A stretch of DNA of 64,000 nucleotides from Lepidurus packardi. Lineage: Eukaryota; Arthropoda; Branchiopoda; Notostraca; Triopsidae. Location of the stretch: positions 146,572-210,571 of the forward strand of contig JAKZAN010000068.1 in assembly GCA_023053545.1 (NCBI GenBank). Reading direction: 5' to 3'. Below are positions 12,589 to 27,160 of this stretch, in pieces. Position 1 is the first letter of the stretch. Each line of letters begins with the position of its first letter. The notes beneath the pieces are model-generated. The model saw nothing but the letters and a program-made list of their open reading frames with translations, had not been told where the DNA came from and ran no database searches. The translations under genes and the position numbers were made by a program.

Positions 12589-14512
12589 CCTTAATTAATT
12601 CCTTACGGACTGAATTAATTTCATACGGACTGAACTAATTCATTACGGACTTAATTAATCGATTACGGACTTAATTAATCCATTACAGACTGAATTAATT
12701 CCTTACGGACTGAATTAATTCCATACGGACTGAATTAATTCCTTACGGACTTAATTAATTCCTTACGTACTTAATTAATTCCTTACGGTCTGAATTAATT
12801 CCGTACGGATTTTATTAATTCCTTACGGACTGAATTAATTCCGTACGGATTTTATTAATTCCTTACGGACTGAATAAATTCCTTACGAACTGAATTAATT
12901 CCGTACGGATTTTATTAATTCCTTACGGACTGAATTTATTCATTACGGACTTAATTAATCCATTACAGACTGAATTAATTCCTTACGGACTGAATTAATT
13001 CCTTACGGACTGAATTAATACCTTACGGACTGAATTAAATCCTTACGGACTGAATTAATTCCTTACGGACTGAATTAATTCCTTACGGACTGAATTAATT
13101 CCTTACTGACTGAATTAAATCCTTACGGACTGAATTAGTTCCTTACGGACTGAATTAATTCCTTTCGGACTTAGTTAATTCCTTACGTACTTAATTAATT
13201 CCTTACGGTCTGAATTAATTCCGTACGGATTTTATTAATTCCTTACGGACTGAATTAATTCATTACGGACTTAATTAATCCATTACGGACTGAATTATTT
13301 CTTTACGTACTGAAGTTATTCCTTACGGACTGAATTAATTACTTACGGACTGAATTATTTCCTTACATACTGAAATAATTCCTTACGGACTGAATTAATT
13401 CCTTAATTAATTCCTTACGGACTGAATTAATTTCATACGGACTGAATTAATTCATTACGGACTTAATTAATCGATTACGGACTGAATTAATTCCTTACGG
13501 ACTGAATTAATTCCTTACGGACTAAATTAATTCCTTACGGACTGAATTAATTCCTTACGGTCTGAATTAATTCCGTACGGATTTTATTAATTCCTTACGT
13601 ACTGAATTAATTCCGTACGGATTTTATTAATTCCTTACGGACTGAATAAATTCCTTACGGACTGAATTAATACCTTACGGACTGAATTAAATCCTTACGG
13701 ACTGAATTAATTCCTTACGGACTAAATTAATTCCTTACGGACTGAATTAATTCCTTACTGACTGAATTAATTCCTTACGGACTGAATTAATTCCTTACGG
13801 ACTGAATTAATTCCTTACGGACTGAATTAATTCCTTACGGACTTAATTAATTCCTTACGTACTTAATTAATTCCTTACGGTCTGAATTAATTCCGTACGG
13901 ATTTTATTAATTCCTTACGGACTGAATTAATTCCGTACGGATTTTATTAATTCCTTACGGACTGAATAAATTCCTTACGAACTGAATTAATTCCGTACGG
14001 ATTTTATTAATTCCTTACGGACTGAATTTATTCATTACGGACTTAATTAATCCATTACAGACTGAATTAATTCCTTACGGACTGAATTAATTCCTTACGG
14101 ACTGAATTAATACCTTACGGACTGAATTAAATCCTTACGGACTGAATTAATTCCTTACGGACTGAATTAATTCCTTACGGACTGAATTAATTCCTTACTG
14201 ACTGAATTAAATCCTTACGGACTGAATTAGTTCCTTACGGACTGAATTAATTCCTTTCGGACTTAGTTAATTCCTTACGTACTTAATTAATTCCTTACGG
14301 TCTGAATTAATTCCGTACGGATTTTATTAATTCCTTACGGACTGAATTAATTCATTACGGACTTAATTAATCCATTACGGACTGAATTATTTCTTTACGT
14401 ACTGAAGTTATTCCTTACGGACTGAATTAATTACTTACGGACTGAATTATTTCCTTACATACTGAAATAATTCCTTACGGACTGAATTAATTCCTTACGG
14501 ACTGAATTAATT
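12589..14512 (+). repeat. Pair of blocks with a repeat spacing near 1.1 kb
   Basis: The 812-bp block (12589) and the 1,112-bp block (13401) share their distal part. GAATTAGTTCC recurs at 13,132 and 14,224 (1,092 bp apart). Both end in TTTCTTT, ACGTACTGAAGTTATTCC, TTACTT, ATTATTTCC and ACATACTGAAATAATTCC before the next 12-bp unit. Confidence 0.75.
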
Positions 14513-16398
14513 CCTTAATTAATTCCTTACGGACTGAATTAATTTCATACGGACTGAATTAATTCATTACGGACTTAATTAATCGATTACGGACTGAATT
14601 AATTCCTTACGGACTGAATTAATTCCTTACGGACTAAATTAATTCCTTACGGACTGAATTAATTCCTTACGGTCTGAATTAATTCCGAACGGATTTTATT
14701 AATTCCTTACGTACTGAATTAATTCCGTACGGATTTTATTAATTCCTTTCGGACTGAATAAATTCCTTACGGACTGAATTAATACCTTACGGACTGAATT
14801 AAATCCTTACGGACTGAATTAATTCCTTACGGACTGAATTAATTCCTTACGGACTGAATTAACCTTACTGACTGAATTAATTCCTTACGGACTGAATTAA
14901 TTCCTTACGGACTAAATTAATTCCTTACGGACTGAATTAATTCCTTACGGACTTAATTAATTCCTTACGTACTTAATTAATTCCTTACGGTCTGAATTAA
15001 TTCCGTACGGATTTTATTAATTCCTTACGGACTGAATTAATTCCTTACGGATTTTATTAATTCCTTACGGACTGAATAAATTCCTTACGGTCTGAATTAA
15101 TTCCGTACGGATTTTATTAATTCCTTACGGACTGAATTTATTCATTACGGACTTAATTAATCCATTACGGACTGAATTATTTCTTTACGGACTGAATTAA
15201 TTCCTTAATAAATTCCTTACGGACTGAATTAATTTCATACGGACTGAATTAATTCATTACGGACTTAATTAATCGATTACGGACTGAATTAATTCCTTAA
15301 TAAATTCCTTACGGACTGAATTAATTTCATACGGACTGAATTAATTCATTACGGACTTAATTAATCGATTACGGACTGAATTAATTCCTTACGTACTGAA
15401 CTTATTCCTTACGGACTGAATTAATTCCTTACGGACTGAATTAATTCCTTACCGACTGAATTAATTCCTTACGGACTGAATTAATACCTGACGGACTGAA
15501 TTAAATCCTTACGGACTGAATTAATTCCTTACGGACTGAATTAATTCCTTACGGACTGAATTAAGACCTTACGGACTGAATTAAATCCTTACGGACTGAA
15601 TTAATTCCTTACGGACTGAATTAATTCCTTACGGACTGAATTAATTCCTTACTGACTGAATTAATTTCTTACGGACTGAATTAATTCCTTACGGACTGAA
15701 TTAATTCCTTACGGACTGAATTAATTCCTTAAGGCCTGAATTAATTCCGTACGGATTTTATTAATTCCTTACGGACTGAATTAATTCATTACGGACTTAA
15801 TTAATCCATTACGGACTGAATTATTTCCTTACGTACTGAAGTTATTCCTTACGGACTGAATTAATTCCTTACGGACTGAATTAATTCCATAATTAATTCC
15901 TTACGGACTGAATTAATTTCATACGGACTGAATTAATTTCATACGGACTGAATTAATTCCTTACGGACTGAATTAATTCCTTACGGACTGAATTAATACC
16001 TTACGGACTGAATTAAATCCTTACAGACTGAATTAATTCCTTACGGACTGAATTAATTCCTTACGGACTGAATTAATTCCTTACGGACTGAATTAATACC
16101 TTACGGACTGAATTAAATCCTTACGGACTGAATTAATTCCTAACGGACTGAATTAATTCCTTACGGACTGAATTAATTCCTTACGGACTGAATTAATTCC
16201 TTACTGACTGAATTAAATCCTTTCGGACTGAATTAATTCCTTACGGACTGAATTAATTCCTTTCGGACTTAGTTAATTCCTTACGTACTTAATTAATTCC
16301 TTACGGTCTGAATTAATTCCGTACGGATTTTATTAATTCCTTACGGACTGAATTAATTCATTACGGACTTAATTAATTCCTTACGGACTGAATTAATT
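14513..16398 (+). repeat. Irregular zone with odd short monomers
   Basis: Heads occur at 14513, 15203, 15295 and 15887. The heads at 15203 and 15295 carry AATA and are only 92 bp apart, a local duplication of the head monomers. An 18-bp monomer (AATTAACCTTACTG) lies at 14,861. The head at 15887 reads CCATAATTAATTCC. AAGGCCTG at 15,731 is the first GGCCTG variant in the window. Confidence 0.8.
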
Positions 16399-16750
16399 CC
16401 TTAATTAATTCATTACGGACTTAATTAATCGATTACGGACTGAATTAATTCCTTACGGACTGAATTAATTCCTTACGGACTAAATTAATTCCTTACGGAC
16501 TGAATTAATTCCTTACGGACTTAATTAATTCCTTACGTACTTAATTAATTCCTTACGGTCTGAATTAATTCCGTACGGATTTTATTAATTCCTTACGTAC
16601 TGAATTAATTCCGTACGGATTTTATTAATTCCTTACGGACTGAATAAATTCCTTACGGACTGAATTAATACCTTACGGACTGAATTAAATCCTTACGGAC
16701 TGAACTAATTCCTTACGGACTGAATTAATTAATTACGGACTGAATTAATT

Positions 16751-16990
16751 CCTTACTGACTGAATTAATTCCTTACGGACTGAATTAATTCCTTACGGAC
16801 TAAATAAATTCCTTACGGACTGAATTAATTCCTTACGGTCTGAATTAATTCCGTACGGATTTTATTAATTCCTTACTGACTGAATTAATTCCTTACGGAC
16901 TGAATTAATTCCTTACGGACTAAATAAATTCCTTACGGACTGAATTAATTCCTTACGGTCTGAATTAATTCCGTACGGATTTTATTAATT
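16751..16990 (+). repeat. 120-bp tandem duplication (two copies)
   Basis: Bases 16,751-16,870 and 16,871-16,990 are identical by eye. Each runs ACTGACTG, plain, plain, ACTAAATAAATTCC, plain, GGTCTG/CCGTACGG-ATTTT. The unit is six monomers. Confidence 0.9.
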
Positions 16991-19807
16991 CCTTACGGAC
17001 TGAATTAATTCCGTACGGATTTTATTAATTCCTTACGGACTGAATAAATTCCTTACGAACTGAATTAATTCCGTACGGATTTTATTAATTCCTTACGGAC
17101 TTAATTAATCCATTACAGACTGAATTAATTCCTTACGGACTGAATTAATTCCTTACGGACTGAATTAATACCTTACGGACTGAATTAAATCCTTACGGAC
17201 TGAATTAATTCCTTACGGACTGAATTAATTCCTTGCTGACTGAATTGAATCCTTACGGACTGAATTAATTCCTTACGGACTGAATTAATTCCTTTCGGAC
17301 TTAGTTAATTCCTTACGTACTTAATTAATTCCTTACGGTCTGAATTAATTCCGTACGGATTTTATTAATTCCTTACGGACTGAATTAATTCATTTCGGAC
17401 TTAATTAATTCCTTACGGACTGAATTAATTCCTTAATTAATTCATTACGGACTTAATTAATCGATTACGGACTGAATTAATTCCTTACGGACTGAATTAA
17501 TTCCTTACGGACTAAATTAATTCCTTACGGACTGAATTAATTCCTTACGGACTGAATTAATACCTTACGGACTGAATTAAATCCTTACAGACTGAATTAA
17601 TTCCTTACGGACTGAATTAATTCCTTTCGGACTTAGTTAATTCCTTACGTACTTAATTAATTCCTTACGGTCTGAATTAATTCCGTACGGATTTTATTAA
17701 TTCCTTACGGACTGAATTAATTCATTACGGACTTAATTAATTCCTTACGGACTGAATTAATTCCTTAATTAATTCATTACGGACTTAATTAATCGATTAC
17801 GGACTGAATTAATTCCTTACGGACTGAATTAATTCCTTACGGACTAAATTAATTCCTTACGGACTGAATTAATTCCTTACGGACTTAATTAATTCCTTAC
17901 GTACTTAATTAATTCCTTACGGTCTGAATTAATTCCGTACGGATTTTATTAATTCCTTACGTACTGAATTAATTCCGTACGGATTTTATTAATTCCTTAC
18001 GGACTGAATAAATTCCTTACGGACTGAATTAATACCTTACGGACTGAATTAAATCCTTACGGACTGAATTAATTCCTTACGGACTGAATTAATTAATTAC
18101 GGACTGAATTAATTCCTTACTGACTGAATTAATTCCTTACGGACTGAATTAATTCCTTACGGACTAAATAAATTCCTTACGGACTGAATTAATTCCTTAC
18201 GGTCTGAATTAATTCCGTACGGATTTTATTAATTCCTTACGGACTGAATTAATTCCGTACGGATTTTATTAATTCCTTACGGACTGAATAAATTCCTTAC
18301 GAACTGAATTAATTCCGTACGGATTTTATTAATTCCTTACGGACTGAATTTATTCATTACGGACTTAATTAATCCATTACAGACTGAATTAATTCCTTAC
18401 GGACTGAATTAATTCCTTACGGACTGAATTAATACCTTACGGACTGAATTAAATCCTTACGGACTGAATTAATTCCTTACGGACTGAATTAATTCCTTGC
18501 TGATTGAATTGAATCCTTACGGACTGAATTAATTCCTTACGGACTGAATTAATTCCTTTCGGACTTAGTTAATTCCTTACGTACTTAATTAATTCCTTAC
18601 GGTCTGAATTAATTCCGTACGGATTTTATTAATTCCTTACGGACTGAATTAATTCATTTCGGACTTAATTAATTCCTTACGGACTGAATTAATTCCTTAA
18701 TTAATTCATTACGGACTTAATTAATCGATTACGGACTGAATTAATTCCTTACGGACTGAATTAATTCCTTACGGACTAAATTAATTCCTTACGGACTGAA
18801 TTAATTCCTTACGGACTGAATTAATACCTTACGGACTGAATTAAATCCTTACAGACTGAATTAATTCCTTACGGACTGAATTAATTCCTTACGGACTGAA
18901 TTAATTCCTTACGGACTGAATTAATACCTTACGGACTGAATTAAATCCTTACGGACTGAATTAATTCCTAACGGACTGAATTAATTCCTTACGGACTGAA
19001 TTAATTCCTTACTGACTTAATTAATTCCTTACGGACTGAATTAATTCCTTACGGACTAAATTAATTCCTTACGGACTGAATTAATTCCTTACGGACTTAA
19101 TTAATTCCTTACGTACTTAATTAATTCCTTACGGTCTGAATTAATTCCGTACGGATTTTATTAATTCCTTATGGACTGAATTAATTCCGTACGGATTTTA
19201 TTAATTCCTTACGGACTGAATAAATTCCTTACGAACTGAATTAATTCCGTACGGATTTTATTAATTCTTTACGGACTGAATTTATTCATTACGGACTTAA
19301 TTAATCCATTACAGACTGAATTAATTCCTTACGGACTGAATTAATTCCTTACGGACTGAATTAATACCTTACGGACTGAATTAAATCCTTACGGACTGAA
19401 TTAATTCCTTACGGACTGAATTAATTCCTTACTGACTGAATTAAATCCTTACGGACTGAATTAATTCCTTTCGGACTTAGTTAATTCCTTACGTACTTAA
19501 TTAATTCCTTACGGTCTGAATTAATTCCGTACGGATTTTATTAATTCCTTACGGACTGAATTAATTCATTACGGACTTAATTAATTCCTTACGGACTGAA
19601 TTAATTCCTTAATTAATTCATTACGGACTTAATTAATCGATTACGGACTGAATTAATTCCTTACGGACTGAATTAATTCCTTACGGACTAAATTAATTCC
19701 TTACGGACTGAATTAATTCCTTACGGACTTAATTAATTCCTTACGTACTTAATTAATTCCTTACGGTCTGAATTAATTCCGTACGGATTTTATTAATTCC
19801 TTACGTA

Positions 19808-20287
19808 CTGAATTAATTCCGTACGGATTTTATTAATTCCTTACGGACTGAATAAATTCCTTACGGACTGAATTAATACCTTACGGACTGAATTAAATCC
19901 TTACGGACTGAATTAATTCCTTACGGACTGAATTAATTAATTACGGACTGAATTAATTCCTTACTGACTGAATTAATTCCTTACGGACTGAATTAATTCC
20001 TTACGGACTAAATAAATTCCTTACGGACTGAATTAATTCCTTACGGTCTGAATTAATTCCGTACGGATTTTATTAATTCCTTACGGACTGAATAAATTCC
20101 TTACGGACTGAATTAATACCTTACGGACTGAATTAAATCCTTACGGACTGAATTAATTCCTTACGGACTGAATTAATTAATTACGGACTGAATTAATTCC
20201 TTACTGACTGAATTAATTCCTTACGGACTGAATTAATTCCTTACGGACTAAATAAATTCCTTACGGACTGAATTAATTCCTTACGGT
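19808..20287 (+). repeat. 240-bp tandem duplication (two copies)
   Basis: Bases 19,808-20,047 and 20,048-20,287 match line for line (AATAAATTCC, AATACC, AAATCC, AATTAATTAATT, ACTGACTG, ACTAAATAAATT, GGTCTG). Together with a one-monomer loss near 20,680, this explains why the 19607 block is 1,152 bp rather than the usual 932 bp. Confidence 0.9.
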
Positions 20288-20680
20288 CTGAATTAATTCC
20301 GTACGGATTTTATTAATTCCTTACGGACTGAATTAATTCCGTACGGATTTTATTAATTCCTTACGGACTGAATAAATTCCTTACGAACTGAATTAATTCC
20401 GTACGGATTTTATTAATTCCTTACGGACTGAATTTATTCATTACGGACTTAATTAATCCATTACAGACTGAATTAATTCCTTACGGACTTAATTAATTCC
20501 TTACGGACTGAATTAATACCTTACGGACTGAATTAAATCCTTACGGACTGAATTAATTCCTTACGGACTGAATTAATTCCTTGCTGATTGAATTGAATCC
20601 TTACGGACTGAATTAATTCCTTACGGACTGAATTAATTCCTTTCGGACTTAGTTAATTCCTTACGTACTTAATTAATTCC

Positions 20681-23600
20681 GTACGGATTTTATTAATTCC
20701 TTACGGACTGAATTAATTCATTTCGGACTTAATTAATTCCTTACGGACTGAATTAATTCCTTAATTAATTCATTACGGACTTAATTAATCGATTACGGAC
20801 TGAATTAATTCCTTACGGACTGAATTAATTCCTTACGGACTAAATTAATTCCTTACGGACTGAATTAATTCCTTACGGACTGAATTAATACCTTACGGAC
20901 TGAATTAAATCCTTACAGACTGAATTAATTCCTTACGGACTGAATTAATTCCTTACGGACTGAATTAATTCCTTACGGACTGAATTAATACCTTACGGAC
21001 TGAATTAAATCCTTACGGACTGAATTAATTCCTAACGGACTGAATTAATTCCTTACGGACTGAATTAATTCCTTACTGACTTAATTAATTCCTTACGGAC
21101 TGAATTAATTCCTTACGGACTAAATTAATTCCTTACGGACTGAATTAATTCCTTACGGACTTAATTAATTCCTTACGTACTTAATTAATTCCTTACGGTC
21201 TGAATTAATTCCGTACGGATTTTATTAATTCCTTATGGACTGAATTAATTCCGTACGGATTTTATTAATTCCTTACGGACTGAATAAATTCCTTACGAAC
21301 TGAATTAATTCCGTACGGATTTTATTAATTCTTTACGGACTGAATTTATTCATTACGGACTTAATTAATCCATTACAGACTGAATTAATTCCTTACGGAC
21401 TGAATTAATTCCTTACGGACTGAATTAATACCTTACGGACTGAATTAAATCCTTACGGACTGAATTAATTCCTTACGGACTGAATTAATTCCTTACTGAC
21501 TGAATTAAATCCTTACGGACTGAATTAATTCCTTTCGGACTTAGTTAATTCCTTACGTACTTAATTAATTCCTTACGGTCTGAATTAATTCCGTACGGAT
21601 TTTATTAATTCCTTACGGACTGAATTAATTCATTACGGACTTAATTAATTCCTTACGGACTGAATTAATTCCTTAATTAATTCATTACGGACTTAATTAA
21701 TCGATTACGGACTGAATTAATTCCTTACGGACTGAATTAATTCCTTACGGACTAAATTAATTCCTTACGGACTGAATTAATTCCTTACGGACTTAATTAA
21801 TTCCTTACGTACTTAATTAATTCCTTACGGTCTGAATTAATTCCGTACGGATTTTATTAATTCCTTACGTACTGAATTAATTCCGTACGGATTTTATTAA
21901 TTCCTTACGGACTGAATAAATTCCTTACGGACTGAATTAATACCTTACGGACTGAATTAAATCCTTACGGACTGAATTAATTCCTTACGGACTGAATTAA
22001 TTAATTACGGACTGAATTAATTCCTTACTGACTGAATTAATTCCTTACGGACTGAATTAATTCCTTACGGACTAAATAAATTCCTTACGGACTGAATTAA
22101 TTCCTTACGGTCTGAATTAATTCCGTACGGATTTTATTAATTCCTTACGGACTGAATTAATTCCGTACGGATTTTATTAATTCCTTACGGACTGAATAAA
22201 TTCCTTACGAACTGAATTAATTCCGTACGGATTTTATTAATTCCTTACGGACTGAATTTATTCATTACGGACTTAATTAATCCATTACAGACTGAATTAA
22301 TTCCTTACGGACTGAATTAATTCCTTACGGACTGAATTAATACCTTACGGACTGAATTAAATCCTTACGGACTGAATTAATTCCTTACGGACTGAATTAA
22401 TTCCTTGCTGACTGAATTGAATCCTTACGGACTGAATTAATTCCTTACGGACTGAATTAATTCCTTTCGGACTTAGTTAATTCCTTACGTACTTAATTAA
22501 TTCCTTACGGTCTGAATTAATTCCGTACGGATTTTATTAATTCCTTACGGACTGAATTAATTCATTTCGGACTTAATTAATTCCTTACGGACTGAATTAA
22601 TTCCTTAATTAATTCATTACGGACTTAATTAATCGATTACGGACTGAATTAATTCCTTACGGACTGAATTAATTCCTTACGGACTAAATTAATTCCTTAC
22701 GGACTGAATTAATTCCTTACGGACTTAATTAATTCCTTACGTACTTAATTAATTCCTTACGGTCTGAATTAATTCCGTACGGATTTTATTAATTCCTTAC
22801 GGACTGAATTAATTCATTACGGACTTAATTAATTCCTTACGGACTGAATTAATTCCTTAATTAATTCATTACGGACTTAATTAATCGATTACGGACTGAA
22901 TTAATTCCTTACGGACTGAATTAATTCCCTACGGACTAAATTAATTCCTTACGGACTGAATTAATTCCTTACGGACTCAATTAATTCCTTACGTACTTAA
23001 TTAATTCCTTACGGTCTGAATTAATTCCGTACGGATTTTATTAATTCCTTACGTACTGAATTAATTCCGTACGGATTTTATTAATTCCTTACGGACTGAA
23101 TAAATTCCTTACGGACTGAATTAATACCTTACGGACTGAATTAAATCCTTACGGACTGAATTAATTCCTTACGGACTGAATTAATTCCTTACGGACTGAA
23201 TTAATTCCTTACTGACTGAATTAATTCCTTACGGACTGAATTAATTCCTTACGGACTAAATTAATTCCTTACGGACTGAATTAATTCCTTACGGTCTGAA
23301 TTAATTCCGTACGGATTTTATTAATTACTTACGGACTGAATTAATTCCGTACGGATTTTATTAATTCCTTACGGACTGAATAAATTCCTTACGAACTGAA
23401 TTAATTCCGTACGGATTTTATTAATTCCTTACGGACTGAATTTATTCATTACGGACTTAATTAATCCATTACATACTGAATTAATTCCTTACGGACTGAA
23501 TTAATTCCTTACGGACTGAATTAATTCCTTACGGACTGAATTAATTCCTTACTGACTGAATTAAATCCTTACGGACTGAATTAATTCCTTACGGACTGAA

Positions 23601-23920
23601 TTAATTCCTTTCGGACTTAGTTAATTCCTTACGTACTTAATTAATTCCTTACGGTCTGAATTAATTCCGTACTAATTTTATTAATTCCTTACGGACTGAA
23701 TTAATTCATTACGGACTTAATTAATTCCTTACGGACTGAATTAATTCCTTAATTAATTCATTACGGACTTAATTAATCTATTACGGACTGAATTAATTCC
23801 TTACGGACTGAATTAATTCCTTACGGACTAAATTAATTCCTTACGGACTGAATTAATTCCTTACGGACTTAGTTAATTCCTTACGTACTTAATTAATTCC
23901 TTACGGTCTGAATTAATTCC
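20681..23920 (+). repeat. 3,240-bp super-repeat, copy 1
   Basis: It contains heads at 20759, 21671, 22603, 22855 and 23747 (intervals 912, 932, 252, 892, then 252). Comparison with copy 2 in register shows four differences in about 3.2 kb, including rare shared variants such as CCCTACGG near 22,928, ACTCAA near 22,977 and CCGTACTAATTTT near 23,671. This is a young duplication. Confidence 0.92.
23864..23871 (+). other. Chimeric monomer at a probable crossover point
   Basis: The monomer at 23,861-23,880 has the left half of one type (TTACGGACTT, as at 27,101) and the right half of another (AGTTAATTCC, as at 20,651 and the other TTTCGG-led monomers). The switch must lie in the 8 bp identical to both parents, between base 23,863 (A, left type) and 23,872 (G, right type). 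It sits 3,240 bp from the matching point in copy 1 once the one-monomer loss at 20,681 is restored. Confidence 0.7.
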
Positions 23921-26900
23921 GTACGGATTTTATTAATTCCTTACGGACTGAATTAATTCATTTCGGACTTAATTAATTCCTTACGGACTGAATTAATTCC
24001 TTAATTAATTCATTACGGACTTAATTAATCGATTACGGACTGAATTAATTCCTTACGGACTGAATTAATTCCTTACGGACTAAATTAATTCCTTACGGAC
24101 TGAATTAATTCCTTACGGACTGAATTAATACCTTACGGACTGAATTAAATCCTTACAGACTGAATTAATTCCTTACGGACTGAATTAATTCCTTACGGAC
24201 TGAATTAATTCCTTACGGACTGAATTAATACCTTACGGACTGAATTAAATCCTTACGGACTGAATTAATTCCTAACGGACTGAATTAATTCCTTACGGAC
24301 TGAATTAATTCCTTACTGACTTAATTAATTCCTTACGGACTGAATTAATTCCTTACGGACTAAATTAATTCCTTACGGACTGAATTAATTCCTTACGGAC
24401 TTAATTAATTCCTTACGTACTTAATTAATTCCTTACGGTCTGAATTAATTCCGTACGGATTTTATTAATTCCTTATGGACTGAATTAATTCCGTACGGAT
24501 TTTATTAATTCCTTACGGACTGAATAAATTCCTTACGAACTGAATTAATTCCGTACGGATTTTATTAATTCTTTACGGACTGAATTTATTCATTACGGAC
24601 TTAATTAATCCATTACAGACTGAATTAATTCCTTACGGACTGAATTAATTCCTTACGGACTGAATTAATACCTTACGGACTGAATTAAATCCTTACGGAC
24701 TGAATTAAATCCTTACGGACTGAATTAATTCCTTACTGACTGAATTAAATCCTTACGGACTGAATTAATTCCTTTCGGACTTAGTTAATTCCTTACGTAC
24801 TTAATTAATTCCTTACGGTCTGAATTAATTCCGTACGGATTTTATTAATTCCTTACGGACTGAATTAATTCATTACGGACTTAATTAATTCCTTACGGAC
24901 TGAATTAATTCCTTAATTAATTCATTACGGACTTAATTAATCGATTACGGACTGAATTAATTCCTTACGGACTGAATTAATTCCTTACGGACTAAATTAA
25001 TTCCTTACGGACTGAATTAATTCCTTACGGACTTAATTAATTCCTTACGTACTTAATTAATTCCTTACGGTCTGAATTAATTCCGTACGGATTTTATTAA
25101 TTCCTTACGTACTGAATTAATTCCGTACGGATTTTATTAATTCCTTACGGACTGAATAAATTCCTTACGGACTGAATTAATACCTTACGGACTGAATTAA
25201 ATCCTTACGGACTGAATTAATTCCTTACGGACTGAATTAATTAATTACGGACTGAATTAATTCCTTACTGACTGAATTAATTCCTTACGGACTGAATTAA
25301 TTCCTTACGGACTAAATAAATTCCTTACGGACTGAATTAATTCCTTACGGTCTGAATTAATTCCGTACGGATTTTATTAATTCCTTACGGACTGAATTAA
25401 TTCCGTACGGATTTTATTAATTCCTTACGGACTGAATAAATTCCTTACGAACTGAATTAATTCCGTACGGATTTTATTAATTCCTTACGGACTGAATTTA
25501 TTCATTACGGACTTAATTAATCCATTACAGACTGAATTAATTCCTTACGGACTGAATTAATTCCTTACGGACTGAATTAATACCTTACGGACTGAATTAA
25601 ATCCTTACGGACTGAATTAATTCCTTACGGACTGAATTAATTCCTTGCTGACTGAATTGAATCCTTACGGACTGAATTAATTCCTTACGGACTGAATTAA
25701 TTCCTTTCGGACTTAGTTAATTCCTTACGTACTTAATTAATTCCTTACGGTCTGAATTAATTCCGTACGGATTTTATTAATTCCTTACGGACTGAATTAA
25801 TTCATTTCGGACTTAATTAATTCCTTACGGACTGAATTAATTCCTTAATTAATTCATTACGGACTTAATTAATCGATTACGGACTGAATTAATTCCTTAC
25901 GGACTGAATTAATTCCTTACGGACTAAATTAATTCCTTACGGACTGAATTAATTCCTTACGGACTTAATTAATTCCTTACGTACTTAATTAATTCCTTAC
26001 GGTCTGAATTAATTCCGTACGGATTTTATTAATTCCTTACGGACTGAATTAATTCATTACGGACTTAATTAATTCCTTACGGACTGAATTAATTCCTTAA
26101 TTAATTCATTACGGACTTAATTAATCGATTACGGACTGAATTAATTCCTTACGGACTGAATTAATTCCCTACGGACTAAATTAATTCCTTACGGACTGAA
26201 TTAATTCCTTACGGACTCAATTAATTCCTTACGTACTTAATTAATTCCTTACGGTCTGAATTAATTCCGTACGGATTTTATTAATTCCTTACGTACTGAA
26301 TTAATTCCGTACGGATTTTATTAATTCCTTACGGACTGAATAAATTCCTTACGGACTGAATTAATACCTTACGGACTGAATTAAATCCTTACGGACTGAA
26401 TTAATTCCTTACGGACTGAATTAATTCCTTACGGACTGAATTAATTCCTTACTGACTGAATTAATTCCTTACGGACTGAATTAATTCCTTACGGACTAAA
26501 TTAATTCCTTACGGACTGAATTAATTCCTTACGGTCTGAATTAATTCCGTACGGATTTTATTAATTACATACGGACTGAATTAATTCCGTACGGATTTTA
26601 TTAATTCCTTACGGACTGAATAAATTCCTTACGAACTGAATTAATTCCGTACGGATTTTATTAATTCCTTACGGACTGAATTTATTCATTACGGACTTAA
26701 TTAATCCATTACATACTGAATTAATTCCTTACGGACTGAATTAATTCCTTACGGACTGAATTAATTCCTTACGGACTGAATTAATTCCTTACTGACTGAA
26801 TTAAATCCTTACGGACTGAATTAATTCCTTACGGACTGAATTAATTCCTTTCGGACTTAGTTAATTCCTTACGTACTTAATTAATTCCTTACGGTCTGAA

Positions 26901-27160
26901 TTAATTCCGTACTAATTTTATTAATTCCTTACGGACTTAATTAATTCATTACGGACTTAATTAATTCCTTACGGACTGAATTAATTCCTTAATTAATTCA
27001 TTACGGACTTAATTAATCTATTACGGACTGAATTAATTCCTTACGGACTGAATTAATTCCTTACGGACTAAATTAATTCCTTACGGACTGAATTAATTCC
27101 TTACGGACTTAATTAATTCCTTACGTACTTAATTAATTCCTTACGGTCTGAATTAATTCC
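23921..27160 (+). repeat. 3,240-bp super-repeat, copy 2
   Basis: Heads at 23999, 24911, 25843, 26095 and 26987 each lie 3,240 bp after their counterparts. Differences seen are AAATCC for AATTCC near 24,707, TTACAT for TTACTT near 26,569, ACTTAA for ACTGAA near 26,937, and AATTAA for AGTTAA near 27,112. Homology ends near 27,185. Confidence 0.92.
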
